From the NCBI GenBank assembly GCA_033557675.1, contig JAWQRM010000603.1, positions 1 through 21,114 on the forward strand: a stretch of 21,114 nucleotides of DNA. The letters are read 5' to 3'. Of the stretch, positions 1-9,098 are shown piece by piece. Both the position numbers and the translations under genes were made by a program. The notes under the pieces were generated by a model that saw only the letters and a list, made by a program, of their open reading frames with translations, made no database searches and was not told where the DNA came from. Source of the stretch: Coptodactyla brooksi. Lineage: Eukaryota > Arthropoda > Insecta > Coleoptera > Scarabaeidae. The stretch's first letter is position 1. Each line of letters begins with the position of its first letter.

Positions 1-1570
1 GTCATCAGTTTTAAAATTAAAATTAGGGAACTTTTCTATTTAAAGTTTAAGTAATTGTAAATGTATGAGTAAACAAAAAAATTCTCTTGCTCAAGGCATC
101 CTTGATCACGTTGTCAAGTTTAGAATGATTGGAAACGTGGTCTTAGAAGTCTTGTCAGATGTAAAATGATTAGTAACGTAGTGTAGAAGTCTTGAGTAGG
201 AGAATTTTTCTGTTTAACTTTTAATTTGTTATAAATATATGAGGAAGCGGAAAAATTTTCCTACCGAAGTTACCCTACATCACTTGTCAATTTTAGAATA
301 GTTGGTTAACGTGATGTAGAAGTCTTATCAGATCTCTTCTTAAAATGATTAGCAACGTGATGCAGAAGTCTATATTATAATTTTAAATAAATGTAAATTT
401 ATGAGTAAACAGAAGAATTCCCTTTCTCAAGACTTCTACACCACGTTGTCAGTTTTAAAATTAAAATAGGAGAATTTTTCTATTTAAATTTTAAATAATT
501 GTAAATGTATGAGTAAATAAAAAAATTCTCCTGCTCAAGGCATCTTCGGTCACGTTGCCAAGCTTAAAATGATTGTATGAGTAAACAACGTAAGTTTGAA
601 ATCGTTATAAATGTAATTCTCCTACTAAAAACACCCTACATCACGTTGTCAATTGTAGAGTAGTTGGTAACATGATATAGAAGTCTTATCAGATGTAAAA
701 TGATTAGTAACGTGATGCAGAAGTCTTGAGCAGTAGAATTTTTCTGTTTACATTTTAAAAAATTGTAAATTTATGAGTAAACAGAAGAATTCCGTTTCTC
801 AAGACTTCCACACCACGCTATCAGTTTTAAAATTAAAGTAGGAGAATTTTTCTATTTCAATTTTAAATAATTCTAAACAATGTAAACAAAAAAATTCTCC
901 TGCTCAAGGCATCCTCGATCACGTTGTTAATTTTAGAATGGTTGGCAACGTGATACAGAAGTCTTATCAGATGTAAAATGATTAGCAACGTGATGCAGAA
1001 GTCTTGAGTAGTAGAATTTTTCTGTTTAAATTTTACATAATTATAAATTTATAAGTAAACAGAAAAATTCTCTTTCTCAAGATTTCTACACCACGTTATC
1101 AGTTTTAAAATTAAAATAGGAGAATTTTCCTATTTAAAGTTTAAATAATTGTAAATGTATGAGTAAACAAAAGATTCTCCTGCTTAAGGCATTCTTGGTC
1201 ACATTGTCAAATTTAGATTGGTTGGTAACGTGGTATATAAGTCTTGTCAGATGTAAAATGATTAGTAACGTGATGTAGAAGTCTTGAGTAGTAGAATTTT
1301 TCTGTTTAAATTTGACGTAATTATAAATTTATAAGTAAACAGAAAAATTCTCTTTCCCAAAACGTCTACATCACGTTGTCGGTTTAAAAGTTGTTAGTAA
1401 CGAAATGTGGTCTTGGATAGGAGATTTTTTTAATTTAAATTTTTGAATAATTATATTAATTATAACTAAACACACCTATAACTCTTAAAATGATCAGTAA
1501 CGTGGTATATAAATCTGAAGTAGGAGAATTTTTCTGTTTAAGTTGTAAATAATTGTAAATTTATGAATAT
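1..1570. repeat. Array of interlocking palindromic repeats (satellite- or MITE-like)
   Basis: At least four related blocks start near 10, 453, 827 and 1104, each with a TTAAAATTAAAAT-like stretch followed by GGAGAATTTTTCTATTT. Spacings are irregular (about 443, 374 and 277 bp), so this is not a simple satellite. A second unit type is an imperfect palindrome of about 110 bp, seen near 709-817, 987-1097 and 1268-1378 and partly at 354-449. It begins AACGTGATGCAGAAGTCTTGAG, reaches a centre near TTTACATAATTATAAATTTA, and returns as CTCAAGACTTCTACACCACGTT. Units are joined by ~35-bp spacers bounded by CACGTT and AACGTG, which can themselves pair. The ORFs here are short and unconvincing. It is best explained as local amplification of a short hairpin transposon; I do not recognise the family. 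Confidence 0.8.
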
Positions 1571-1759
1571 TTTCAAAAAAAAATCTGTTTAAGTAATATA
1601 AATATGTGTTACAAACAACAATACTAGTGGCAGTGACATAAAAATTAATCTTCCAGATAGAGAAATTAACGAAACATCTCACCGAATTACACAAAATTTG
1701 AAAACTATCTACAAAAACTTATTTATAAGAAGAATTGTGGATATGGAACCTTTGGCTTT

Positions 1760-2005
1760 GTAACAAGTTAATCACTGGTTATCACTTCAACAAAACTATA
1801 ATAAATTGCTCGATGCGCATTTCGTCGACAAAGTCGACATTGCCAAGAGCCACCGGGAAATAAGGTTTTCTTAATAAGGCCTTGTTTCATTTTTAATAAG
1901 GCCTTATTTCCTGGTGGCTCTTGACAATGTCGACTTTGTCGACGAAATGCACATTGAGCAATTTAATATCGGTTTGGTGAAGAGGTAACCAGTGATTAAC
2001 TTATT
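1760..2005. repeat. Hairpin (foldback/MITE-like) element
   Basis: Two arms of about 120 bp are near reverse complements. The outer ends are AAGTTAATCACTGGTTATC on the left and GGTAACCAGTGATTAACTT on the right. Inside these, CGATGCGCATTTCGTCGAC pairs with GTCGACGAAATGCACATTG. Next to the centre, GCCACCGGGAAATAAGG pairs with CCTTATTTCCTGGTGGC. The loop is a short A/T-rich stretch near 1880. A direct repeat, ACTTATTTATAAGAAG, lies at about 1718 and again at about 1998 at the right edge, so it may mark a duplication or a longer element. No coding capacity is seen. The family is not recognised. Confidence 0.75.
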
Positions 2006-2029
2006 TATAAGAAGTTTTCTGACATTCAT

Positions 2030-3718
2030 GGATGATGCAAAAGTGACACAGCGCCTAGAAAAGCCCAAAATGAAACCTTTGAAAAAGACATAGAGATATT
2101 GACTTACTTAGTATCCCAGGTTGTATAAGAATATTAACTACAAACAATGTAAGGTTGTTGAATATTTAAGTAAGCAAAGTAATGTTTTTAGTTGCTTTTG
2201 AAACTTTTTATTGAATCTCCTAATAAATTGACATCATATAAGCAACTTTTAACCCTGGAATTAAGTATTAATCTAACGACGTACTCCGCAGTTTACAAAC
2301 GTGAAGAATTAATCTTGATTCCTGTCGTAATTCTTTTAATTAAAAGGAAATCGCCAATGCAATACCGATTCCAATAGCAGGTCGAATTAATTTTGAACGC
2401 GAGGGCGAATTCGCTCCCGCCGGCGAATTTAATCGTCTATCTGCAATTAAATCTAAACGACAGGACTAATTAGCGCGAGAGTCGGGTTATAGAAAAGTGT
2501 CCTGGCCGAGCGAAGAGCTTTCGAAAGCTTTGTCGGACGTCCGCATGAATATCGGTCCCAAATTAAATCCAAAGCGGACGCTTTTTAATTAAATTCTGAT
2601 TCGCTCTCATTCGAATTTTCTGCGTGGTCGCTTCCCGGGCAGTCGTCCATTGTTTGTTCCAAATGCTCCCATTGAAGTCCCACGCATCCAGATCGTTTAT
2701 TGAAAAGCAACGAATCGTTCTTTTTATATATTACCTTCCCCCATTTCCAATACACCATCCTACTATTTAGTAAACTAGCCACTCCATTCTAAATATGGAC
2801 TAATCCGTTTGAACTTTATTAGCTTATTGGATTATAACCAAGAAAGGTTTCTGAAGACACTGTTACTGATGTAACAACGTTAAACAATGTTGAATAATAA
2901 GTTATGATGGACGATTATTATTTATTTGAATATTACGAACATTGACATAACCTTTCTTCGTGAGACCTCCAAATCATATACATAAATAGGGTCCGTATTG
3001 CTTTGGAAAACGGAAGAGAGTGATACTGTCCAAACGGTCGATCATCTACCACGTAAGTCGTGGGTTAGATGGCGTCACCGGCGCGTCGGCTCCCATCGAA
3101 TTTGAATTTCAAATCGACGTGTGCCATTTTTCCGATCGGAAATGTTCCGCTGCGTCTACATCGGTACATAATATCCGATCGCGGATGTTATTTATTGTAT
3201 GCACTTGTGAGAAAAGAGGGTATTGCAGTGATGTGTCTTGGACTTTGCTGGGAATACAGAAACTTAAAAATCGGAGTAAAGCCGACGCGAAAATTATCTT
3301 ACAGAGTTCACTGAATAAGTTACAGCCTTGGTAATTTGCTACCAAAAAATGTACATATAATCCTTTCTATATAACCAATCTATTATTTTCCTCGAAACAT
3401 TTTAATACAAAGGTATTGTTAGTCGCCCTTCAAAAAAATTGTCAATTGAACGATAAATGATTCGTGAACACCGCGGCAAGGTCATGTATTGGCTTCGTCA
3501 GTAAAATGGATATTTTAAATCAGAACTCCAAATTTTAATAACAAGTAATAAAAATGTTATTCAGTGGTACATTTAACTTATATTGCCGGCAAAACTGCTA
3601 TGTATTTTTTGAAGAAAATATTGATTATTGTCATGGTACATCTTTTTGCAAATTTGAATTCTCACAAACTGAGCAGATACATACTTGTGTATATCGGAAT
3701 ACCCAGTAACAAATGAAA
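2030..3718. other. Intergenic unique sequence with two CpG-richer patches
   Basis: I see no gene supported here. About 2390-2720 and 3000-3320 are richer in C, G and CpG than the surrounding AT-rich DNA and are not visibly related to the repeats elsewhere in the window. They could be conserved regulatory DNA or untranslated exon sequence. Open frames of 60-104 codons occur on both strands in these patches and overlap each other, and none has a recognisable motif. They probably result from low stop density in GC-richer sequence. Confidence 0.5.
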
Positions 3719-4254
3719 AGAATTAGTCGACGTGTATGGGAGAGATGTATTGACAGAATGCCAGTGTCAAAACTGGTTTGCAAATTTTTTTGGAAGCCCT
3801 TTTCAAAACATTTGGGAGAACACCACGATCAATTCTAAAGTGTACTGTCATCAACTGGACCAATTGCATAATTCACTCAAACAGAAAAGGGCTGAATTGA
3901 TCAATAGAAAAGGTATAGTGTTCCAACAAGATAATGCGAGACCGCAAACCAGTTTGGTAACTCGCCAAAAGCTTTTACGGCTAGGATGGGATGTACTACC
4001 ATACCTGCCATATTCTCCAGATCTGGCACCTTCCGATTATTACTTGTTTCGGTCCCTACACATTTTTTTGAGTTGCAAAACCTTCAGTTCAAATGAAGCC
4101 GTCAAAAATGACTTGGATCAATTTTTTGCCAGCAAGGATCAGAAGTTTTATGATCGTGAACTCATGCTACTGCCAGAAAGATTGCAAAAGGTGTTGGACC
4201 AAAATGGTGAATACATAATTACATAAAATATTTATACTCTCTAAGAAAAGTGCA
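3719..4254 (+). pseudogene. mariner transposase copy A, internally deleted (C-terminal half kept)
   Basis: The 164-codon frame at 3732-4226 encodes the C-terminal part of a mariner-family transposase, which normally is about 340-350 residues and cuts and pastes the element at TA sites in the nucleus. The catalytic part is clear: QQDNARPQ carries the second acidic residue and SPDLAPSDYYLF the third, with 34 residues between the two Asp (DD34D, typical of mariner). The usual QDNARPH His is Gln. The frame opens with GRDVLTECQCQNWFA, which matches the end of the first N-terminal helix-turn-helix, then jumps directly to INSKVYCHQLDQLH. The second DNA-binding helix and the first catalytic Asp are therefore missing. 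The C-terminal tail runs to the stop at 4224-4226. Homology with copy C ends near 4252, before the terminal inverted repeat, so the 3' end is truncated. It cannot be active. Confidence 0.9.
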
Positions 4255-4617
4255 ATCTAATAGAATGTGATTCTTATAATATTCCCAATTAGTTTTACTT
4301 TGATCTTTTACTGATTTTCTCAGTTATCAAAATAAAGTCTAGAGTAAAGTACTATGGAAATTAGTTGAAGAGATTATTATTAAATTGGTTTTAAATTATA
4401 TATATTATTAATTGAATTTGAAAATAATTTTTACAGCGACAATGGATCAGTAGAAGAATTTCAAAATAAAAGTTCTCATTGAGATACATAAGAAAATATT
4501 ACAGCCTAGGTTGTCAAGAGAAAAATGTTTATTTTATTTTGAAAATTGTGTACATAATTTCTTAGTATCCACAATTCTGAAACAAACGAATTTGTAGGCA
4601 GCACAACATATTGAAAA
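4255..4617. other. AT-rich intergenic sequence
   Basis: No gene, repeat arm or structured RNA is apparent. This stretch separates the truncated end of mariner copy A from the coding-like scrap beginning near 4618. Confidence 0.5.
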
Positions 4618-4803
4618 TTACTACTTGAAGAAGCGATCAAGAATGATGCTACTATCCTATATAAACCGCTGTACAACAAACAATACAGAGATGAAATATT
4701 TTATCGTAATGTTGGTGTTGTCAGAAAAGCGACCCTTCAAATGTAGTTCACCAAAAAACAAAGTATAGCCACGCCTTTCTTTAGCAAAGTGTTGTTTCCA
4801 TAA
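4618..4803 (+). pseudogene. Unrecognised coding-like remnant
   Basis: One forward frame reads about 40 codons of balanced composition, including DATILYKPLYNKQYRDEIF and then NVGVVRKATLQ, up to a TAG at 4744-4746. It continues past the stop for about 18 more codons. An antisense frame of 66 codons (4657-4857) overlaps it. I do not recognise a family. It could be a piece of an old transposon or processed gene, or chance. Confidence 0.2.
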
Positions 4804-5131
4804 AGATTTTTTATTGCTTTGGAAGTTTCTACACTTGGAAGATAATAGAAATGTCACCTCTGCAAGTAAAATTTGTAAAAGTATATTAAAAGTATACTAT
4901 GTTTGTATTGCCGAATAATTCTTGTTATGGAAAGTACTATTGTCTTAGAAGCAGTACATTTCTTCTAAAAGAAACCTTTTTGAAAGTTTTTTATACTATC
5001 CGTAAATCAATACATTTGATATTGTTGGTACAATGCGAAAGCACCACTTAAACTAAAACTTAAACTTAAATTTAAAAAGATGTCAAAGTATTGCAAAGTA
5101 CAACCACTAGATAATGTTATTGAAGTGATGA
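4804..5131. other. AT-rich intergenic sequence
   Basis: I see nothing specific here apart from a short run of near-repeated ACTTAAACTTAAA-type sequence near 5045-5075. Confidence 0.45.
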
Positions 5132-5371
5132 GATAAAAGAGATGTACTGCTCCTTAGTTTCGATCACATTCTTGGTGATATGAACGAAAGAGGGGAATGA
5201 CTTACAGCAAGGAAATCTAAAGTAGTCCTTGATTATGATAGAAGACTTGTAACTATTCGTTCTCATTGTTCCACTAAAAAAACAGTAGAAGGAGATGTTG
5301 GGGAAGCGGTTTCGGTAAAAATGACATCCGAAGTTATAACTAAAAGCGATTTTGAAACCAATCCAGCATGA
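5132..5371 (+). pseudogene. Unrecognised coding-like remnant with one internal stop
   Basis: The forward frame gives about 22 codons (including LLLSFDHILGDMNERGE), a TGA at 5198-5200, then 56 open codons. The latter include KSKVVLDYDRRLVTIRSH and GDVGEAVSVKMTSEVITK, and end at TGA 5369-5371. Its composition looks more like protein than the longer antisense frame (5117-5518, 133 codons), which is rich in Phe, Cys and Tyr as expected of antisense translation. CTTACAG at 5201-5207 resembles a splice acceptor, so an exon is conceivable. I cannot name the family. Confidence 0.25.
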
Positions 5372-5526
5372 GAGCTTAGTAACAATGTGACATCTGTAAG
5401 TTAAATGTCTAAGATTTAAAAATATCCAATATAAATATTTGTTTAGATAATCAGGGTGAATAATTGTAGATCTTAGTAGGAAAATTATACTCTTCTCGTT
5501 TATTATTTTATATTTCATTCATTTCT

Positions 5527-5880
5527 ACCGGTTTCTGCTTTTTAGGGCCTTCCTTAGAAGCTTCTTATGTGTCAGATCGTTATTCTGTTTATATTGTTCT
5601 TCATGGGTTGGTGTCCGTTTGCTGTATTGGGTATTGGAATTGGAATATTATTGCGTTTTGCATTTTGTTCTGTACTCTTTAATGTCTTGACCTGAAGTGA
5701 GCCTTGTTGACCTTGAACTTCAGGTCAAGACACTAAAGAGTACAGAACAAAATGCAAAACGCAATAATATTCCAATTTCAATACTCAATACACTAAACGG
5801 ACAACAATCCATGAAAAACAATATAAACAGATTAACGATCTGACACATAAGAAGCTTCTGAGGATGGCCCTGAAAAGTAA
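5527..5880. repeat. Head-to-head palindrome with Penelope-like terminal sequence
   Basis: Two arms of about 160-170 bp are inverted copies around an axis near 5707. The innermost stem (TCTTGACCTGAAGT at 5685-5698 with its complement at 5717-5730) is perfect, with an 18-nt loop. Further out, CAGAACAAAATGCAAAACGC, AATAATATTCCAAT and CTGACACATAAGAAGCTTCT recur on the opposite strand. The arm ends read AGAAGCTTCTGAGGATGGCC on the plus strand, and AAGGAAGGCCCTAAAAAGC then AGAAACCGGTAG on the minus strand. This order (CTGANGA-like core, a GGCC stem, then GAAAC) resembles the terminal repeats of Penelope-like retroelements, which can contain hammerhead ribozyme motifs. That assignment is inference from motif memory. 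Confidence 0.7.
5850..5879 (+). ncRNA. Degenerate hammerhead-like core (tentative)
   Basis: The right arm has CTGAGGA followed by a GGCCC stretch and GAAAA. This fits the order of the hammerhead catalytic core CUGANGA, stem II, GAAA, but stem II is not well formed and the second core box is imperfect. The left arm, read on the minus strand, has CTAAGGA, GGCCC, then GAAACC, which loses the first box. Neither copy would be expected to cleave. It is best seen as a fossil of a ribozyme-containing terminal repeat, if it is one at all. Confidence 0.25.
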
Positions 5881-5925
5881 TTAAGTAAGTTTCCTACAAA
5901 AATTTCCAATATAAATGTAACAACT

Positions 5926-6385
5926 TACTAGGGAAGGTTGCGTACTTCCCCCACGATCCAGACATGAAACCTATATGTAGCAATAACCCTTAAGTCAAGC
6001 ATCACGAATCCGTCCTCCATTTTTCTTAAAGGCAGCTCCTGACTGAGAGAAATTAAATTACAAAATGTCTAATCTAATCAAGAAACTAACGTGGTTGAGT
6101 TGACATTTGCACAGAATGACAATGCTGTTATTAGGTCAGATGGCACGGTGGCACGTGAAGGTAATCCGGGTTCCAATCTCGGTCTGTGACCAAATTTTTC
6201 TTGTTTTCACGATTCTGTCATGAAAATTTGCTGCAACTCATTTTGATGTTACTTTTTCATGCTATTTTAATATTTCTCCATTTAAATGTATTTTATTCAA
6301 CTTATATGTTATATTGATACATATAAGTTTCATGTCTGGATCGTGGGGAAAATACACAACCTTCCTTAGTTAGTTATCATGGACA
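5926..6385. mobile_element. Short non-autonomous DNA transposon with ~50-bp inverted ends
   Basis: The left end (from about 5926) reads ACTAGGGAAGGTTG and then CCCCACGATCCAGACATGAA. The reverse complement of the right end (to about 6385) reads ACTAAGGAAGGTTG and then the same CCCCACGATCCAGACATGAA. About 50 bp on each side matches well. The element is about 460 bp with no transposase frame, so it would depend on an enzyme encoded elsewhere. Flanking target duplications could not be defined with confidence. It encloses a tRNA-like segment. Confidence 0.7.
6131..6192 (+). ncRNA. tRNA-like (SINE-head or tRNA pseudogene) segment
   Basis: TGGCACGGTGG fits an RNA polymerase III A box and GGTTCCAATCTC fits a B box, about 30 bp apart. 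The B box sits in a well-formed T-arm: CCGGG, a 7-nt loop TTCCAAT, then CTCGG (one G-T pair). The segment is only about 62 nt and the acceptor and anticodon arms do not form properly, so it is not a working tRNA. It is best explained as a tRNA-derived SINE head or decayed tRNA inside the flanking inverted-end element. Confidence 0.5.
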
Positions 6386-6597
6386 CCTATGGACACCGTT
6401 AGTAAAAATTGTTTAAAATTGCGTGATAAAGGCAAAAAAGGAAAAGGTAATTCAGATTGCATGCATTTGAGATATGGATTACCTCAACTGAGGTAAAGAC
6501 TATCGATTACATATTTTGAGAAGAGCCTATTCCTTAGTAGGTTTAAACCAAATTTACGAAATAACTACTTTCTAATGAGTAAACGAAATAATTCTAT

Positions 6598-7613
6598 TAG
6601 GTTGATCAGAAAGTAATTTCATTTTTTTTGTTGGTGAAAACGAAAGGCACTTTTCTTAGGGAGTATAAATATTTTATGAAATTAGTGAATTTTGCCATCT
6701 TTCTGGCAGTAGCATGATTCCGCACTCGTAAAACATCTCATCCTTGCTGGCAAAAAGCTGATCCAAGTCAGTACCTTTTCTGCTGATCAATTCTGGCCTT
6801 TTCTGTTCGAGTGAATCATGCAATTTGTCCAGTTGTTGACAGTACACTTTAGAATTGATCGTGGTGTGCTACCAAATATTTTGAAAAGAGCTCCCAAAAA
6901 TTTTGCAAGCTTGCAAAAAATGTTGCAAACTTGTGCAAAAAATTTTTGCAAACCGATTTGCAAAAAATTCTACAATTTGTCCAGTTGATGACTACATTTT
7001 AGAATTGATCGTGGTATTCTCCTAAAATGTTTGAAAAGGGCTTCCAAACATTTTGCAAACTTGCAATACATTTTACAAACTTGTGCAAAAAATTTTGCAA
7101 ACTAGTTTGAAAAAAATTCTGCAATTTATTTGTCCAGTTAATGACAGTACATTTTAGAATTGGTCGTGGTATTCTCCCAAAATTTTTGAAAAAAGCTCCC
7201 AAAAATTTTGCAAACTTGCAAAAAATGTTGCAAATTTCCAAAAAATGTTGCAAAAAATTGTTTGAACCAGTTTTGACATGGCATATATTTGATGTAGCCA
7301 AATTTTTGGATACTTGCATTCTGTCAATACATCTTCTTCATACACATCGACTACTTCTTTTCTCGCTTGGCATTTGTATCTTTTATGTAATAAAAAAGCA
7401 AAATATGCCGAAAATACTGTTTATGATTCTCCACGTCTCATAAGATACAAAAAGAAAACAATTGTACAGAACCGAACAAAATATTTCACACATAAACTTT
7501 GCAATGTCAGCTGTCAGAATATATAATGCATAAACGGTTTAGAATGAAGTTGGCTGGTTAAAATACAATTAAAGCCTCTGCTTCAAAAAAATAAATTACT
7601 TTCCGAGCAACCA
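6598..7613 (-). pseudogene. mariner element copy B, defective, both terminal repeats present
   Basis: The element runs right to left. Its 5' terminal repeat (minus strand, at ~7613) reads GGTTGCTCGGAAAGTAATTT and its 3' terminal repeat (at ~6598) reads GGTTGATCAGAAAGTAATTT on the plus strand. Coding remnants on the minus strand include the start region (VVDVYEEDVLTE near 7345) and a tail with LDQLFASKD and LLPERWQ near 6700-6770. The segment carrying the QDNARP and SPDLAPSDY catalytic motifs is deleted. All frames are broken, so the copy is non-functional. Its interior contains a ~150-bp triplication (separate entry). Its overall length, near 1 kb, is less than the usual ~1.3 kb even with the triplication. 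Confidence 0.85.
6821..7268. repeat. Three tandem ~150-bp repeats inside mariner copy B
   Basis: Copies start at 6821, 6973 and 7122, each with CAATTT(ATTT)GTCCAGTT. Each continues through a CATTTTAGAATTGATCGTGG-like motif and ends in a run of TTGCAAA-rich sequence. The periods are 152 and 149 bp. The first part of each unit is transposase sequence (the INSKVYCHQLD region, antisense). The second part is itself made of short AATTTTGCAAACTTGCAAA-type iterations. The extra length is not present in mariner copy A, which has a single unit at the equivalent place. Confidence 0.85.
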
Positions 7614-8449
7614 AATACCTTAGGCATATAGGATACCAAACAGCTGTTATATGAATAAATGTACAAGTTTAAGAAATATAGAAAAATTATTTTCAAAAAA
7701 TTTAAATGATATATATACTTTTCTATTGTACTTTGGTAATTATGTTATATTCTAGACTTCAAGACGATATATTAAAAATTTATTAAAAATTTTCATTAAA
7801 AATTACACCTCCCTTGTTCCTGCGATCAATTCGATTCTTGTAAACATTTTCGTGTCATCTGAACCGCGCCAAGTATCGTGCATTTCCCGCTTTTACGAAG
7901 ATGTGCGCTCGTGATCGAATATCATCGTGACCGAGGGCGAAGACCGTATCGCATAGCCGCGAAATGTGGGTCGTCTGCTCCAGACCTAATCAATATTTAC
8001 CGCCAAAGTTGCTCGCACCCTTGTAGCGTCACCCCAAGATAGAGAGAGAGAGAGAAACGTAGAGAAAGCGTCCGCGGGGGGGCCCACTTGTCATTGCGTG
8101 CGTTAACCTGTTTTATTGTAATAGAGTTGTTTGTTTATACCGTGACACACACCCCCGCATCGCCGGCTCTCACCTGTACGAACACCCCCTTGTCCCCTAA
8201 ATTTAGAGAGCCATCTAGCGGTACTTAACTGGAAGTGCTGCGCGAAGTGAACGATGAATTTGTAATGAGAATGTAAAATGGTAAAAGGCGTTAAAAAATC
8301 CGTATCTAACAATAGATTTTTCCACCAATTTTTCATATTCTAGAACATTTTTTTATTTCAATTTATAAAAATAAATTTAGATTATTTAAATTTAAATAAT
8401 ATAGAGGTCTAAACAGAAAATCAAAGACGCGTTTACCTCAGTTGATGTA
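7614..8449. other. Intergenic sequence with a CpG-richer patch and a GA microsatellite
   Basis: About 7810-8240 is noticeably richer in C, G and CpG than its surroundings and does not resemble the repeats here. It contains a GA-dinucleotide run at about 8040-8055 next to a G-run near 8075. No frame carries recognisable protein motifs. It may be regulatory or an untranslated exon. The flanks are AT-rich. Confidence 0.5.
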
Positions 8450-9060
8450 AACGTGCACTAAAAGCCCCTGGGGCGAGTAATTAGGGTTGCAAATTGGGGG
8501 AAGAAGTATTTATTACCTTGTATTTTGAAAACGAAAACTCTAATCGAAATGAGATAATACGTTTAAAAATAGAAGTTGCTTGTTTTGATATAAAACTGTC
8601 AGGTATTTACAATATACTTTGAAGAAAAACCGTAAATTAGTCATGCAATAAGATGTTTGCGGTAAAATAAGGCATTTACGACATTTAGGGGTGGTTGGGG
8701 GTTAACTACTCTAATAAAAATTCATCCTTTCGCGGGTGTTACTTGCTGATTTTGATGAAATTTAGCACAGTGGTTATTTTCGGCGTAACGTAAAAACCTT
8801 TGAAGGGATTTATAAAGGTTAGAAATTAAGGGCAAAAAGTACATTTTCGCCAATATCTCGAAAACGAAAACTGTTATCGAAAAAGTTTGTGTATTAGTTA
8901 GTGCTCCTTTCTAAAAATTTCTATCAATGTCCCATAGAGTAAATTATCCTTGTTTTCTTTAAATAATAAAATTGATATAAGGTATATAAATAAATATTTA
9001 TTTGTGATAAGTTTAAAAGCAACAAACAGAAGAAATTGTTAAATATCCTTAGCATTGGAT
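8450..9060. repeat. Left inverted arm of pogo-like copy 1
   Basis: It pairs with 11230-11965 and matches the left arm of copy 2 (13510-13830) in the same orientation. A shared stretch is AATATCTCGAAAACGAAAAC followed by TGTTATCGAAAA. The arm is AT-rich with no coding signal. Confidence 0.8.
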
Positions 9061-9098
9061 TCTACATTACTAATTTAATTTGTTATAACATGTTATTT

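Noticed and set aside
1..1570. CRISPR-like array
   Set aside because: Repeats are long, imperfect, palindromic and irregularly spaced without unique spacers, in eukaryotic DNA.
3020..3345. Three overlapping frames of 78-104 codons
   Set aside because: They lie on both strands over the same CpG-richer patch with no motifs, so none can be preferred.
5117..5518. 133-codon minus-strand open frame
   Set aside because: Its composition (Phe, Tyr, Cys, Ile rich, no motif) is typical of antisense translation, and the opposite strand reads more like protein.
6131..6192. Functional tRNA gene
   Set aside because: It is too short, and has no proper anticodon or acceptor stem. Only the T-arm and promoter boxes are convincing.
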